From NCBI RefSeq assembly GCF_028289855.1, contig NZ_JAQGKZ010000081.1, positions 1-38,048 of the forward strand: a stretch of 38,048 nt of DNA. Direction: 5' to 3'. The position numbers were made by a program, and so were the translations under genes. The stretch's first letter is position 1, and every line of letters starts with the position of its first letter. Below, one piece after another: positions 19,339 through 28,273 of the stretch. The notes below the pieces were generated by a model. It was not told the DNA's origin. It saw only the letters and a program-made list of their open reading frames with translations, and ran no database searches. This stretch comes from Sphingomonas bacterium. Lineage in GTDB: Bacteria; Pseudomonadota; Alphaproteobacteria; Sphingomonadales; Sphingomonadaceae.

Positions 19339-20726
19339 AAAGCGGCTCTGACGGCCGACAGTTCGCGCGCCAGGTCGTCGGCGATGAACGCGCCGCCAAG
19401 GCGTCGGGCAGACTCGGCATGCATCCAGACCGCCGCTTCGGGCGGATTGCCTGCCGCGACCATCGCGCCGGTTGCACCCGCCAGGACGTCGCCGGTTCCC
19501 GCAGTCGATAGCCAACTGCTCGCGGCAGCCGCGACGATCACCTCGCCATCGGGAGACGCGATCACCGTATCCGGCCCCTTGAACACGATCGTCGCGCCCG
19601 ACCGCGCGGCGGCCTGCCGGGCCGCATCGATCTTGCTGCCGGTATAGTCGCCGAACGCCGCCTTGAACTCGCCAGCGTGCGGCGTGAGCACCGTCCCGCC
19701 CCTGCGGCTCGCCAGCGCCTCCGTCCGCCTTGCATCGAGCAAGTGGAGCGCGTCACCATCGATCACCAATGGCCGATCGGTCGCAATCGCCGCGTCCAGC
19801 TTTGCCGCCGCGTCCTTACCACAGCCCAGCCCCGGCCCGACGACGATCGACACCGCCTTCTTGCCGTCAAGCGCCTCTCCGAGCGCCGCGACCGACCATT
19901 TCTTGCGCACTAGCGCATGTGGCGCGTCGGACGGATCACTGCTGAACAACAGGACATAGCCCGCGCCTGCCCGCAACGCAGCTTCGGCCGCCAATGTGCT
20001 GGCGCCCGGCATCGCGCCGCCGACCACCGCGACCAGCCCGCGTGAATATTTGTGCGCGTCTATCGCTGGCGGCACGAGACCGGGTTTGGCCAGCACACGG
20101 CACTGGCTGGCAACGTCGTTCAAGCCAATGTCGATCAAACGCACAGTGCCGCACTTTGACGCCGCCGGTTGGAGCATATGCGCGGGCTTGAGCGCGCCGA
20201 GCGCCAGCGTCAGGTCAAAACATGGTACGTCACCCAGCACCGCGCCGTCATCGGTCGCGACTCCGCTGGGCAAATCGACCGCGAGCGACAATCTAGCGTC
20301 ACCGACCAATCGAGTCAGCGCGGCTTGCAACGATCGGTCGAGTGGGCGCGACAATCCGGTCCCGAACAGCGCATCGACAATCACTGGGGATCCGTGCGCC
20401 GCGCTCACGCTTTCGATCGCTACATCGCATTTTTCGCGGGCGGCGGTTGCCGCGTTGCTTGTGGATAAATCATCGGCCGCGGCCCGTACGGCCACGCCGT
20501 TCGCCCGGAGAATCCGCGCCGCGACATAGCCGTCGCCGCCATTGTTGCCCGGCCCGCACAGGATCAGCACCGGCGCGCCGGCTGCCAGTCGCCGGACTGC
20601 CTCGGCAACCCCCGCTCCGGCGCGTTCCATCAGCTCCTCGACGTTCGACCCGGCGGCGATCGCGCGTTCCTCCGCCGCACGGATTTCGGCGGCGGTCAGG
20701 ATCAGCTGGCCCTCGATCGGGATCAC
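19335..20726 (-). CDS. nnr: Bifunctional NAD(P)H-hydrate epimerase / ADP-dependent dehydratase
   Basis: 463 aa. It repairs hydrated NADH and NADPH. The N-terminal YjeF_N epimerase domain begins LTAAEIRAAEERAIAAG and contains LILCGPGNNGGDGYVAARIL; the C-terminal YjeF_C dehydratase (ribokinase-like) holds VAVVGGAMPGASTLAAEAAL, VLTPHAGEFKAAFGDY and the nucleotide loop STAGTGDVLAGATGAMVA. The start is GTG 20726, which overlaps the lipoprotein stop as GTGA; longer in-frame extensions are arginine-rich shadow sequence. Stop and start overlaps on both sides indicate translational coupling. Confidence 0.95.
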   Translation of the reverse strand: MIPIEGQLILTAAEIRAAEERAIAAGSNVEELMERAGAGVAEAVRRLAAGAPVLILCGPGNNGGDGYVAARILRANGVAVRAAADDLSTSNAATAAREKCDVAIESVSAAHGSPVIVDALFGTGLSRPLDRSLQAALTRLVGDARLSLAVDLPSGVATDDGAVLGDVPCFDLTLALGALKPAHMLQPAASKCGTVRLIDIGLNDVASQCRVLAKPGLVPPAIDAHKYSRGLVAVVGGAMPGASTLAAEAALRAGAGYVLLFSSDPSDAPHALVRKKWSVAALGEALDGKKAVSIVVGPGLGCGKDAAAKLDAAIATDRPLVIDGDALHLLDARRTEALASRRGGTVLTPHAGEFKAAFGDYTGSKIDAARQAAARSGATIVFKGPDTVIASPDGEVIVAAAASSWLSTAGTGDVLAGATGAMVAAGNPPEAAVWMHAESARRLGGAFIADDLARELSAVRAAL

Positions 20727-21109
20727 TGGGCTGCCTTGGCTTTCACCGTCGCAGGCAGGCGATAGCGGTCGTTGCCGATTGCGACTTCGATCCGTCCGTC
20801 GCCGAGCACTGCGACCCTCGCCACCTCCGCGCCATCGGCGGCGATGACGCCACGGCCATCCTTGACTACGAGCAAGCGGTGGAAGCCGTTGTCGGAGTGG
20901 CGGACGGTCAGGATCAACCCCTCGGCGGTTTCGGTACGCTCGACGGTACAGTCGCGCGCAAACGCAGCGGCGCCCGAGATGGCGCACTCGATACGGTCGT
21001 CGCTGGCCACCTGCGTCTGAGCATTCTCGATCTGCGCGCTGTAATCGGATGGCTGCTGACTGCACGCCGTCAGCGCAAAGGCGCCAAAAACCGCGCTAGA
21101 TATCCGCAT
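20723..21109 (-). CDS. Small predicted lipoprotein
   Basis: 128 aa. The signal sequence [16 protein letters not shown] ends in a lipobox (L-T-A-C, Cys16), so the mature protein should be lipid-anchored in the envelope. The rest ([20 protein letters not shown], then paired beta strands such as [18 protein letters not shown] and [20 protein letters not shown]) has no recognised domain. The ATG lies within the last codons of ilvD (14-bp overlap) and the stop overlaps the nnr GTG. Function unknown. Confidence 0.82.
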   Translation of the reverse strand: MRISSAVFGAFALTACSQQPSDYSAQIENAQTQVASDDRIECAISGAAAFARDCTVERTETAEGLILTVRHSDNGFHRLLVVKDGRGVIAADGAEVARVAVLGDGRIEVAIGNDRYRLPATVKAKAAQ

Positions 21110-22817
21110 AAACGTGCGTCTCCGCCGCGGCCCCGGGATGAGTGACGGCGCCTTGCGACGCGGGACCGACATTGCGGGCATAGCGCCACAGCGCACCCGA
21201 TTGATAGTCGTTGGTCCGTGGGCGCCAAGCGGCACGCCGCAAGGCGAGCACGCCGTCGGGCACGTCGAGGTCGATCGTTCCCGCTTCGGCGTCGATGCGG
21301 ATCGTGTCACCGTCCTCGATCAGCGCGATCGGCCCGCCGTCGGCCGCTTCGGGCCCGACATGGCCGATGCAGAAGCCGCGCGTCGCGCCGGAGAAGCGCC
21401 CGTCGGTGATCAGCGCGACTTTCTCGCCCATGCCGAGGCCGTAGAGCGCGGCGGTGGTCGACAGCATCTCGCGCATGCCAGGCCCGCCCTTGGGCCCTTC
21501 GTAGCGGATGACGAGCACTTCGCCCTCGTTGATCGAACGCGCTTCGACTGCGGCGAAGCAATCCTCCTCGCAATCGAAGCAGCGCGCCGGGCCGGTAAAC
21601 TGCAACCGATGCATCCCTGCGACCTTGACGATCGCCCCGTCTGGCGCGAGCGAGCCGCGCAGGCCCACTACGCCGCCGGTCGGACTCAGCGGCGCCTTGA
21701 CGTCATAAATGACTTTCTGATTGGGATTCCACGTAACTTCGTCGATATTTTCGCCGAGCGTCTTACCGGTGACGGTCAGGCATTCGCCGTCGAGCAGGCC
21801 GTTGGTGAGCATCGTCTTCATCAGCATGTAGACGCCGCCCGCCTCGTACATGTCCTTGGCGACATATTGCCCGCCGGGCTTGAGGTCGGCGATGTAGGGT
21901 GTCGACTTGAATGCCTCGGCGACGTCAAACAGGTCGAATTCGATCCCCGCCTCGCTCGCCATCGCCGGCAAATGCAACGCGGCGTTGGTCGAGCCGCCCG
22001 TCGCCGCGACCACGCGCGCCGCGTTGACGAAGGCCGACCGCGTGCAGATGTCGCGCGGGCGCAGATTATGCTCGAGCAACTCCATCACCTGATGCCCGGC
22101 GGCGACCGCAATTTGTTCGCGCGTGCTGTAAGGAGCAGGCACCATATTGCTGTTCGGTAAGGATAAGCCGATCGCCTCACCGACGCACGCCATTGTGTTG
22201 GCGGTGAACTGGCCACCGCACGCGCCGTGGCCGGGGCACGCGACCTTTTCCATCGCGTGTAACTCGCTGATCGGGCACGTGCCCGCGGCGAAGCGGCCGA
22301 CCACTTCGAACACATCGACGACGGTGATGTCCCTGTCGTGGAACCGGCCGGGCAGGATCGACCCGCCATAGACGAAGATCGACGGAATATTGAGGCGGAG
22401 CATCGCCATCATCATGCCCGGCAGCGACTTGTCGCACCCGGCGAACCCGACCAGCGCGTCGTAGCAATGACCGCGCACGCTGAGTTCGACCGAATCGGCG
22501 ATGACCTCGCGGCTGACCAGCGAGGATTTCATCCCCTGATGCCCCATCGCGATCCCGTCGGTGACGGTGATCGTGTTGAAGCGCCGCGGCATGCCGCCGT
22601 TTTGCTTCACGCCCTCACGCGCAGCGTCGGCCTGGACGTCGAGCAGCGTATTGCACGGCGCGCTGTCGTTGCCCGCGGAGGCGAGCGCGACGAACGGGCG
22701 GGCGATTTCCTCTTCGGTGAGGCCCATCGCATAATAATAGCTGCGGTGCGGCGCGCGCTCGGGGCCGACCGAGACGTGGCGGCTGGGCAGCGTGGATTTG
22801 TCGAAGCGGTTGGTCAT
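21096..22817 (-). CDS. ilvD: Dihydroxy-acid dehydratase
   Basis: 573 aa. It makes 2-oxo acids in valine, isoleucine and pantothenate synthesis. Probable cluster ligands are Cys55 (SAPCNTLLD), Cys128 ([13 protein letters not shown]) and Cys200 ([16 protein letters not shown]), the spacing of the IlvD/Edd family. C-terminal features include [14 protein letters not shown] and [22 protein letters not shown]. The start at ATG 22817 matches the family N terminus ([13 protein letters not shown]). No Shine-Dalgarno is visible: a perfect stem-loop occupies that position. It is the first gene of an overlapping four-gene chain. Confidence 0.96.
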   Translation of the reverse strand: MTNRFDKSTLPSRHVSVGPERAPHRSYYYAMGLTEEEIARPFVALASAGNDSAPCNTLLDVQADAAREGVKQNGGMPRRFNTITVTDGIAMGHQGMKSSLVSREVIADSVELSVRGHCYDALVGFAGCDKSLPGMMMAMLRLNIPSIFVYGGSILPGRFHDRDITVVDVFEVVGRFAAGTCPISELHAMEKVACPGHGACGGQFTANTMACVGEAIGLSLPNSNMVPAPYSTREQIAVAAGHQVMELLEHNLRPRDICTRSAFVNAARVVAATGGSTNAALHLPAMASEAGIEFDLFDVAEAFKSTPYIADLKPGGQYVAKDMYEAGGVYMLMKTMLTNGLLDGECLTVTGKTLGENIDEVTWNPNQKVIYDVKAPLSPTGGVVGLRGSLAPDGAIVKVAGMHRLQFTGPARCFDCEEDCFAAVEARSINEGEVLVIRYEGPKGGPGMREMLSTTAALYGLGMGEKVALITDGRFSGATRGFCIGHVGPEAADGGPIALIEDGDTIRIDAEAGTIDLDVPDGVLALRRAAWRPRTNDYQSGALWRYARNVGPASQGAVTHPGAAAETHVYADI

Positions 22818-22820
22818 GGC

Positions 22821-22837
22821 GCGACAGCCTATGTCGC
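22821..22837 (-). promoter_or_regulatory. Stem-loop in the ilvD ribosome-binding region
   Basis: On the minus strand, GCGACA-TAGGC-TGTCGC forms a perfect 6-bp stem with a 5-nt loop that ends 3 nt before the ilvD ATG. No purine-rich Shine-Dalgarno is seen. The hairpin could influence initiation or simply substitute for an RBS; no ligand or leader peptide can be named. Confidence 0.4.
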
Positions 22838-22873
22838 GGGAGGAGCGATTCGCGCAAGTCTGTTGCGTGGTGA

Positions 22874-22923
22874 GGCCGGGGATGACGCTGGCCTCCCCCG
22901 GCCATGACGTCCGGCTGAGCCGG
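22874..22923. repeat. Two inverted repeats in the ilvD-ispE intergenic region
   Basis: GGCCGGGG (22874-22881) pairs with CCCCGGCC (22896-22903) across a 14-nt loop, and CCGGCT-G-AGCCGG (22911-22923) is a second perfect repeat. The first is a possible decayed relative of the GTTCCCC/GGGGAAC palindromes seen elsewhere. The rest of 22818-23056 shows no convincing gene. Confidence 0.4.
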
Positions 22924-23056
22924 AGACCATGCGCTGGCGCGCTGCTCGAACGGACCCGCGTGGCGATCGACACGCAAGATTGTGGCCAGTTGAGGATTCG
23001 TGCGGGTTACGATGGTTAAGCAGCGGTGCGCGGTCCCGCTACGGCACGGATAAGTG

Positions 23057-23887
23057 TCACGCGAGTGTCGATTCGAGACACCACCAATCGGGTTGCGCAG
23101 CGGTGATGGCGGCATAAGCGACGGAGCGCGCGGCTTCGGCATCGAACAGCGCGAAGCACGTCGCGCCCGATCCGGACATGCGAACCAGCCAGGCGTCGGT
23201 GCGTTGCAGCGCCGCCAATACCTCGGCGATCTGTGGACACAACCGGATCGCCGGTTCTTCGAGGTCATTGCGGCCGGCCAGGGCGATCTCGCGCGCGGTG
23301 CCTTGGGGCAGCGGGTCGCGATCGACGCCATCCCACGCGTTGAACACCGCACCGGTCGAGAGTGGAACGCGCGGATTGACCAGCAGCACCGGGCAACCCG
23401 CCAGATCGTCTGACGCCACGTGCAGGTCCGTACCAACACCAATACCGATCCGGGTGTGACCTACGATGCAGGCGCCGACATCCGCGCCCAGATGCGCAGT
23501 GGCCAGCACCAGCTCCTTGTTGTCGCCATTGTGTCCGTATTGGCGATCCAGCAGTCGGATCATCGCCGCCGCATCCGCCGACCCGCCGCCGATCCCGGCA
23601 GCAACCGGCAAATACTTGGTCAGCGTAATAGCGAGCGGCGGGATATCGCCGAACGGCTGGTCGCGCATCGCCGCCAGCGCGGCGAGGACCAGGTTATCGG
23701 TGATCGACAGCCCCTCGGCAAAGGGGCCGACGATCCTCAACTCGTCCGCCCGCGTCTCTTCGATCTCAAGCCGATCGCCATCGCGGCAAAACGCGAACAG
23801 CGTCTCGATCTCGTGATAGCCGTCGGGCCGCCGTGCGCGAACGTGGAGCGCGAGGTTGATCTTGGCGGGCGCAAGTTCGGTGATCAC
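23057..23887 (-). CDS. ispE: 4-diphosphocytidyl-2-C-methyl-D-erythritol kinase
   Basis: 276 aa. It phosphorylates CDP-methylerythritol in the MEP isoprenoid pathway. GHMP-kinase features: substrate-binding ELAPAKINLALHVRARRPDGYHE at the N terminus, ATP loop LPVAAGIGGGSADAAAMIRLL near residue 95, and MSGSGATCFALF at the C terminus. The start is GTG 23887; the purine-rich GGGGAACGAGAA directly before it contains the end of an intergenic palindrome. It lies downstream of the ETF-QO gene with the repeat between them. Confidence 0.95.
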   Translation of the reverse strand: MITELAPAKINLALHVRARRPDGYHEIETLFAFCRDGDRLEIEETRADELRIVGPFAEGLSITDNLVLAALAAMRDQPFGDIPPLAITLTKYLPVAAGIGGGSADAAAMIRLLDRQYGHNGDNKELVLATAHLGADVGACIVGHTRIGIGVGTDLHVASDDLAGCPVLLVNPRVPLSTGAVFNAWDGVDRDPLPQGTAREIALAGRNDLEEPAIRLCPQIAEVLAALQRTDAWLVRMSGSGATCFALFDAEAARSVAYAAITAAQPDWWCLESTLA

Positions 23888-23892
23888 TTCTC

Positions 23893-23962
23893 GTTCCCCG
23901 ACGAAGGCCGGGGCCCCGTTGCGGGCCGGCCCAATACTGGACCCCGGCCTTCCCCGGGGAAC
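23893..23962. repeat. Intergenic palindromic repeat, GTTCCCC/GGGGAAC family (copy 1)
   Basis: Two 24-nt arms (23893-23916 and 23939-23962) are largely complementary (about 20 of 24), with outer ends GTTCCCC and GGGGAAC and inner GAAGGCCGGGG. The element fills almost the whole gap between the ETF-QO stop (2 bp away) and the ispE GTG (5 bp away). The same family occurs at 32996-33064. Such repeats are known to be frequent in sphingomonad intergenic DNA, though I cannot count genome copies. Confidence 0.75.
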
Positions 23963-23963
23963 A

Positions 23964-25622
23964 TCACATGTTAGGATAATTGGGCCCGCCGCCCCCCTCA
24001 GGCACCACCCATACGATGTTCTGGGTCGGATCCTTGATGTCGCACGTCTTGCAGTGGACGCAGTTCTGCGCGTTGATCACGAACTTGGGGTTGCCCTCTT
24101 CCTCCCCGACAATTTCGTAGACGCCGGCTGGGCAGTAACGCTGCGCCGGCTCGTCATACATCGGCAGGTCGTATTCGACCGGGATGTCCGGGTCCTTGAG
24201 CGTCAGGTGGACGGGCTGGTCCTCCTCGTGGTTGGTGTTCGAAACGAACACCGAGGAAAGCCGGTCGAACGTCAGCACGCCGTCAGGCTTCGGATAGGCA
24301 ATCGGCTTGACCATGTCCTTGCGCCACAGGCTCTTATGGTCGGGATGATGCTTCATCGTGAAGGGCATTTTGATGCCCCAGCTTTCCAGCCACATGTTGA
24401 TCCCTGCCAGCGGCGTGCCGAACAGCTCGCCGAATTTCTCGACCAGCGGCAACACGTTGCGGACGACCGACAGCTCCTTCTTGACCCAGCTCTTGTCGTA
24501 CGCCTCGGTATAGGCGGTCAGCTCGTCGCCCTGGCGTTGTGAATGCACCGCGTCATAGGCGGCACGCGCGGCCATGATGCCGGACATCATCGCGGTGTGC
24601 GTGCCTTTGATCCGCGGCACGTTGAGGAAGCCCGCGGTGTCGCCGATCAACGCGGCACCGGGCATCACCAGCTTGGGCACCGACTGGTACCCACCGTCGG
24701 AAATCGCGCGCGCGCCGTACGACACGCGCTTGCCGCCTTCGAGGATCGCGGCGATCGCGGGATGAGTCTTCCACCGCTGCATTTCCTGGAACGGCGACAG
24801 ATACGGGTTCGAATAATTGAGCCATGTCACGAAGCCGAGCGCGACCTGGCCGTTGGCCTGGTGATAGAGGAACCCGCCGCCGTTCGACCCGCTCTCGCTG
24901 AGCGGCCAGCCCTGCGAGTGGATCACGCGGCCCTGCGCATGGTTCTCGGGCTTGATGTCCCAGAGTTCCTTGATGCCGAGGCCATAGACTTGCGGCTCGC
25001 AATTGGCGCGCAAGTCGAAACGGTCGACGAGCTGGCGAGTCAGATGCCCGCGCGCGCCTTCGGCGAAGAACGTATATTTGGCGTGGAGTTCGAGCCCGGG
25101 TTGGTAATCGGGCTTGTGGCTGCCATCGCGCGCGACCCCCATGTCGCCGGTCGCTACGCCCTTCACCGTGCCGTCCTCGGAATAAAGGATTTCCGCCGCC
25201 GCGAAGCCCGGGAAAATCTCGACTCCCAATTCCTCGGCTTGCCCCGCCAGCCAGCGGCATAGATTGCCCAGGCTGCCGGTGTAGGTGCCCTTATTGTGCA
25301 TGAAGCCGGGGGTGACGATGTGCGGCATCGAGAACCGCTTTTTCTTCGTCAAGATCCAGTGCTGGTTGTCGGTGACCGGCACTTCGGCGAGCGGGCAGCC
25401 CTTGTCGCGCCAGTCTGGGATCAGTTCGTCGAGGCTGCGCGGATCGATCACCGCGCCCGACAGGATGTGCGCACCGACCTCGGACCCTTTTTCCAGCACG
25501 CAGACTGCGATCTCGCCGCCCTTTTCGACCGCGAGCTGCTTCAGCCGGATCGCCGCCGACAGCCCCGCCGGCCCCGCGCCGACGATCACCACGTCGTACG
25601 GCATCGACTCGCGTTCGCTCAT
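23964..25622 (-). CDS. Electron transfer flavoprotein-ubiquinone oxidoreductase
   Basis: 552 aa. It passes electrons from ETF, reduced by fatty-acid and amino-acid oxidation, to ubiquinone at the inner membrane. The FAD-binding Rossmann motif VVIVGAGPAGLSAAIRLKQL is at the N terminus; LIGDTAGFLNVPRIKG is the second FAD contact; the C-terminal [4Fe-4S] site uses RYCPAGVYE and NCVHCKTCDIKDP. The start at ATG 25622 has GGGGAGAACGAGG immediately upstream. ATG 25604 (MPYDVV) is a possible alternative. Confidence 0.96.
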   Translation of the reverse strand: MSERESMPYDVVIVGAGPAGLSAAIRLKQLAVEKGGEIAVCVLEKGSEVGAHILSGAVIDPRSLDELIPDWRDKGCPLAEVPVTDNQHWILTKKKRFSMPHIVTPGFMHNKGTYTGSLGNLCRWLAGQAEELGVEIFPGFAAAEILYSEDGTVKGVATGDMGVARDGSHKPDYQPGLELHAKYTFFAEGARGHLTRQLVDRFDLRANCEPQVYGLGIKELWDIKPENHAQGRVIHSQGWPLSESGSNGGGFLYHQANGQVALGFVTWLNYSNPYLSPFQEMQRWKTHPAIAAILEGGKRVSYGARAISDGGYQSVPKLVMPGAALIGDTAGFLNVPRIKGTHTAMMSGIMAARAAYDAVHSQRQGDELTAYTEAYDKSWVKKELSVVRNVLPLVEKFGELFGTPLAGINMWLESWGIKMPFTMKHHPDHKSLWRKDMVKPIAYPKPDGVLTFDRLSSVFVSNTNHEEDQPVHLTLKDPDIPVEYDLPMYDEPAQRYCPAGVYEIVGEEEGNPKFVINAQNCVHCKTCDIKDPTQNIVWVVPEGGGGPNYPNM

Positions 25623-25750
25623 CCTCGTTCTCCCCGGGGCGAAGCCCCATCCTACTACGCCGCCGGTCATCGCACGGCGGCAACGGTTGGTCCCCGAAGC
25701 GGTGCCCGCGAATTGACCCCGCCGTCAACTATCGACTCTATGGGCATCAC

Positions 25751-26476
25751 ATGGGGGCTGACCAAAATCACGATTGGCGCGCGAGCGTCGCCAGCGCGCT
25801 CGAATGGTGGCGCGACGCCGGGGTCGATTGCGAAATCGACGATAGCCCACGCGACTGGCTGGCGCGCGCGCCGTCGCCCGACAAACTGCCGTCGGTCGTG
25901 CGCGAAGAACTGGTCGAGGCGCCCACGCTTCCCGCGACCCTCACCGAATTCGCCGCGTGGCGGATCGGCAGCGCCGCGCCCGAGGCCGGCTGGCCGGGGC
26001 AGGCGCTCGGCGCGCAGGGCGACCCTGCCAGCGGATTGATGATCCTGGTCGACATGCCCGACCGCGAGGACGAGGCGGTCGGCGCATTGCTGTCGGGCAG
26101 TGCGGGGCGACTGTTCGACGCCATGCTCGCGGCGATCGGTCGCGACCGGCAATCCACCTATCTGACGGCGCTCGCCGTGAAGCGGCCGCCGGCTGGCCGC
26201 GTGAGCACCGATACGGCGCAGGACCTGGAGACGATCATCCGCCATCACCTCTCGCTCGCCGCGCCGAAACGCGTGCTGGCGCTCGGTAATGCGGCGAGCC
26301 GTGCGCTGACGGGGCTGGACGTCGCCGATTCGCGTGGAAGTTTACGCGTCGTTAAGCATGATGGCGGGACAAGCGAGGTCGTGGCGAGCTTTCACCCGCG
26401 CTTCCTGTTGGAGCGGCCTGCGGCGAAGGCGGATGCCTGGAGAGACCTGAAGATGGTGATCGGGGGGTTGGAGTGA
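25751..26476 (+). CDS. Uracil-DNA glycosylase superfamily protein lacking Fe-S cysteines
   Basis: 241 aa. Similarity to family 4/5 UDGs is visible in the order of motifs: ILVDMPDREDEAVGALLSGSAGRLFDAMLAAIG (in place of GEAPG...G-x-PF-x-G-x-A-G), then YLTALAVKRPPAGR, LALGNAASRALTG, and VVASFHPRFLLERPAAKADAW (H-P motif). The four iron-sulfur cysteines of canonical family 4 enzymes are absent (one Cys in the protein), and motif 1 is degenerate (VDMPD). So activity on uracil is uncertain. No Shine-Dalgarno is evident. The stop overlaps the lytic transglycosylase GTG. Confidence 0.75.
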   Translation: MGADQNHDWRASVASALEWWRDAGVDCEIDDSPRDWLARAPSPDKLPSVVREELVEAPTLPATLTEFAAWRIGSAAPEAGWPGQALGAQGDPASGLMILVDMPDREDEAVGALLSGSAGRLFDAMLAAIGRDRQSTYLTALAVKRPPAGRVSTDTAQDLETIIRHHLSLAAPKRVLALGNAASRALTGLDVADSRGSLRVVKHDGGTSEVVASFHPRFLLERPAAKADAWRDLKMVIGGLE

Positions 26477-28185
26477 AGTTCTCGCGTTCATTGGCGGCCA
26501 CGGCGCTGGCGCTGACCCCGATCATGGCGACCCCCGCGTTCGCGGCAGGCGATCCCCCCGCCCCCGGCGCGATGGCGCGCGGCATCCCCGCGCAACTCGA
26601 TTCGGACCAGCGCGCCGGCTACGCCGCGGTGTTCAAGGCGATCCGCGAACAGCGCTGGGCCGACGCGCAGATCGGGTTGACCGCGATGAAGCCCGGTCCG
26701 CTCCATGCGATCGCGCAGGCCGAACTCTATCTCGCGAAGGGCTCGCCCAAGGTCGACAACGACCCGCTGCTCGCGGTGCTGACCAACGCCCCCGAACTGC
26801 CCGAAGCGCCGAGCATTGCGCGCATCCTGATGACGCGCGGCGTCGTCGCCCCCGGCCTGCCGGTTCCGCAGAAGCTGGTCTGGGTCAACGGCGCCTCGAC
26901 TCGCGGGCGCGCCAAGGCGACCAAGCTCGACCTCGCCGCCGCCGAACTCGCGCTCAAGATGCAGCCCTACATCAAGGGCGACATGGGGCCCGAGGCGCAG
27001 GCGCTGCTCGACGCGACGCCCAATCTCACGCCCGAAGCGCAAACCGAATGGCAGCAACGCGTCGCGTGGATCTATTTCCTCCAGGGCGACGACGACAACG
27101 CCCGCGTCATGGCGACCAAGGCGCGCGTCGGCAGTGGCGACTGGGCGGTTCAGGGCGAATGGGTCGGCGGACTCGCGGCCTGGCGCCAGGGCGATTGCAC
27201 CGCCGCCGGTCAGGCGTTCGTCAGCGTGGCCGCTCGGGCCAGCGACGTCGAGTTGCGCGCAGCCGGACTCTATTGGGCCGCGCGCGCCGACATGAAGTGC
27301 GCCCGGCCGCAACTGGTCGAAGCGCGGTTGAAGAACGCAGCGCAGCTCGACGAGACATTCTACGGCATGCTCGCGCGGCAACAGCTGGGGATCAAGGAAA
27401 CGCCGCGTATCTCCGACGAGTTGATGCTCGCCGACTGGGACAAGCTCCAGAACCGTCCTAACGTCCGTGTTGCCGCCGCGCTGGTCGAAATCGGCGAGAC
27501 CGACCTGGCCGACGACGTGCTCAAACAGCAGGCGAAGATCGGTCCGGCAATCGAATATGCCTCGTTGGTCCGCCTGACCGAGACGCTCGATCTCCCCGAA
27601 ACGCTGATGTGGCTCGGCAACAATTGCCCGCAAGGCGCCAAGCCGCCGACGATCGCGCGCTTCCCCGCGCCGAAATGGACGCCCGACGGCGGGTGGAAGA
27701 TCGACAAGGCTTTGGTCTACGCCCACGCGCTCCAGGAATCGCGCTTCAAGCGCAACGTCATCAGCCCGGCGGGCGCGTATGGCCTGATGCAGATCATGCC
27801 CGCGGCGGCGACCGACTATGCGCGCGAACGCGGCATCACGGTCGATCGCGGCGCGCTCACGCAGCCGTCGGTCAATATGGCGGTCGGCCAGCGCACGCTC
27901 GAGCGGCTGAGCACGCAGAGCTTCACCAACGGATCGCTGATCAAGGTGATGGCGGCGTACAATGCCGGGCCGGTGCCGGTGATGGCGTGGAACGCGACCG
28001 TCAAGGATGGCGGCGACCCCCTGCTCTACATCGAATCGATCCCCTATTGGGAAACGCGCGGGTACGTGACGACGGTGATGCGCAATTACTGGATGTACGA
28101 GGCGAAGGACGGTCGCCTCGCATCGCCGAGCCGCACCGCGCTGGCGCAGGGCAAGTGGCCGAAGTTTCCGGGCGCCAATCGCTAG
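26473..28185 (+). CDS. Soluble lytic murein transglycosylase
   Basis: 570 aa. It begins with GTG 26473, overlapping the previous stop (GTGA). Signal peptide at 1-25 (KFSRSLAATALALTPIMATPAFA). A long helical superhelix of TPR/Slt-like repeats spans about residues 45-390. The C-terminal SLT domain has the catalytic Glu422 in YAHALQESRFKRNVISPAGAYGLMQIMP and AAYNAGPVPVMAWN. It cleaves the glycan bond of peptidoglycan to 1,6-anhydro-MurNAc products in the periplasm. Coupling to a UDG-like gene is probably positional. Confidence 0.95.
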   Translation: MKFSRSLAATALALTPIMATPAFAAGDPPAPGAMARGIPAQLDSDQRAGYAAVFKAIREQRWADAQIGLTAMKPGPLHAIAQAELYLAKGSPKVDNDPLLAVLTNAPELPEAPSIARILMTRGVVAPGLPVPQKLVWVNGASTRGRAKATKLDLAAAELALKMQPYIKGDMGPEAQALLDATPNLTPEAQTEWQQRVAWIYFLQGDDDNARVMATKARVGSGDWAVQGEWVGGLAAWRQGDCTAAGQAFVSVAARASDVELRAAGLYWAARADMKCARPQLVEARLKNAAQLDETFYGMLARQQLGIKETPRISDELMLADWDKLQNRPNVRVAAALVEIGETDLADDVLKQQAKIGPAIEYASLVRLTETLDLPETLMWLGNNCPQGAKPPTIARFPAPKWTPDGGWKIDKALVYAHALQESRFKRNVISPAGAYGLMQIMPAAATDYARERGITVDRGALTQPSVNMAVGQRTLERLSTQSFTNGSLIKVMAAYNAGPVPVMAWNATVKDGGDPLLYIESIPYWETRGYVTTVMRNYWMYEAKDGRLASPSRTALAQGKWPKFPGANR

Positions 28186-28198
28186 GTGATTTTATTGT

Positions 28199-28265
28199 CC
28201 GTTCGTGCTGAGCCTGTCGAAGCAGATGTTCTGGGCACGCCCTTCGACAAGTTCAGGGCGAACGG
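28199..28265. repeat. Intergenic palindromic repeat, CCGTTCG/CGAACGG family
   Basis: Arms 28199-28222 (CCGTTCGTGCTGAGCCTGTC...) and 28242-28265 are complementary at 20 of 24 positions around a 19-nt loop. This CGTTCG..TTCGACAA..GTTCAGG element is of a type widespread in Sphingomonas intergenic regions. It fills most of the space between the lytic transglycosylase stop and moaB, and its end lies 8 bp before the moaB ATG. Confidence 0.75.
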
Positions 28266-28273
28266 GGGTTTAG

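Noticed and set aside
23005..23025. CtrA-like site (TTAACCAT) upstream of ilvD
   Set aside because: Only one half-site matches; the second half is not at the TTAA-N7-TTAA distance, and the position is about 200 bp from ilvD.
22818..23056. Possible leader-peptide attenuator upstream of ilvD
   Set aside because: A short frame on the minus strand begins ATGGTCTCCGG, but it has no run of Val, Leu or Ile codons, and the hairpins are not arranged as terminator and antiterminator.
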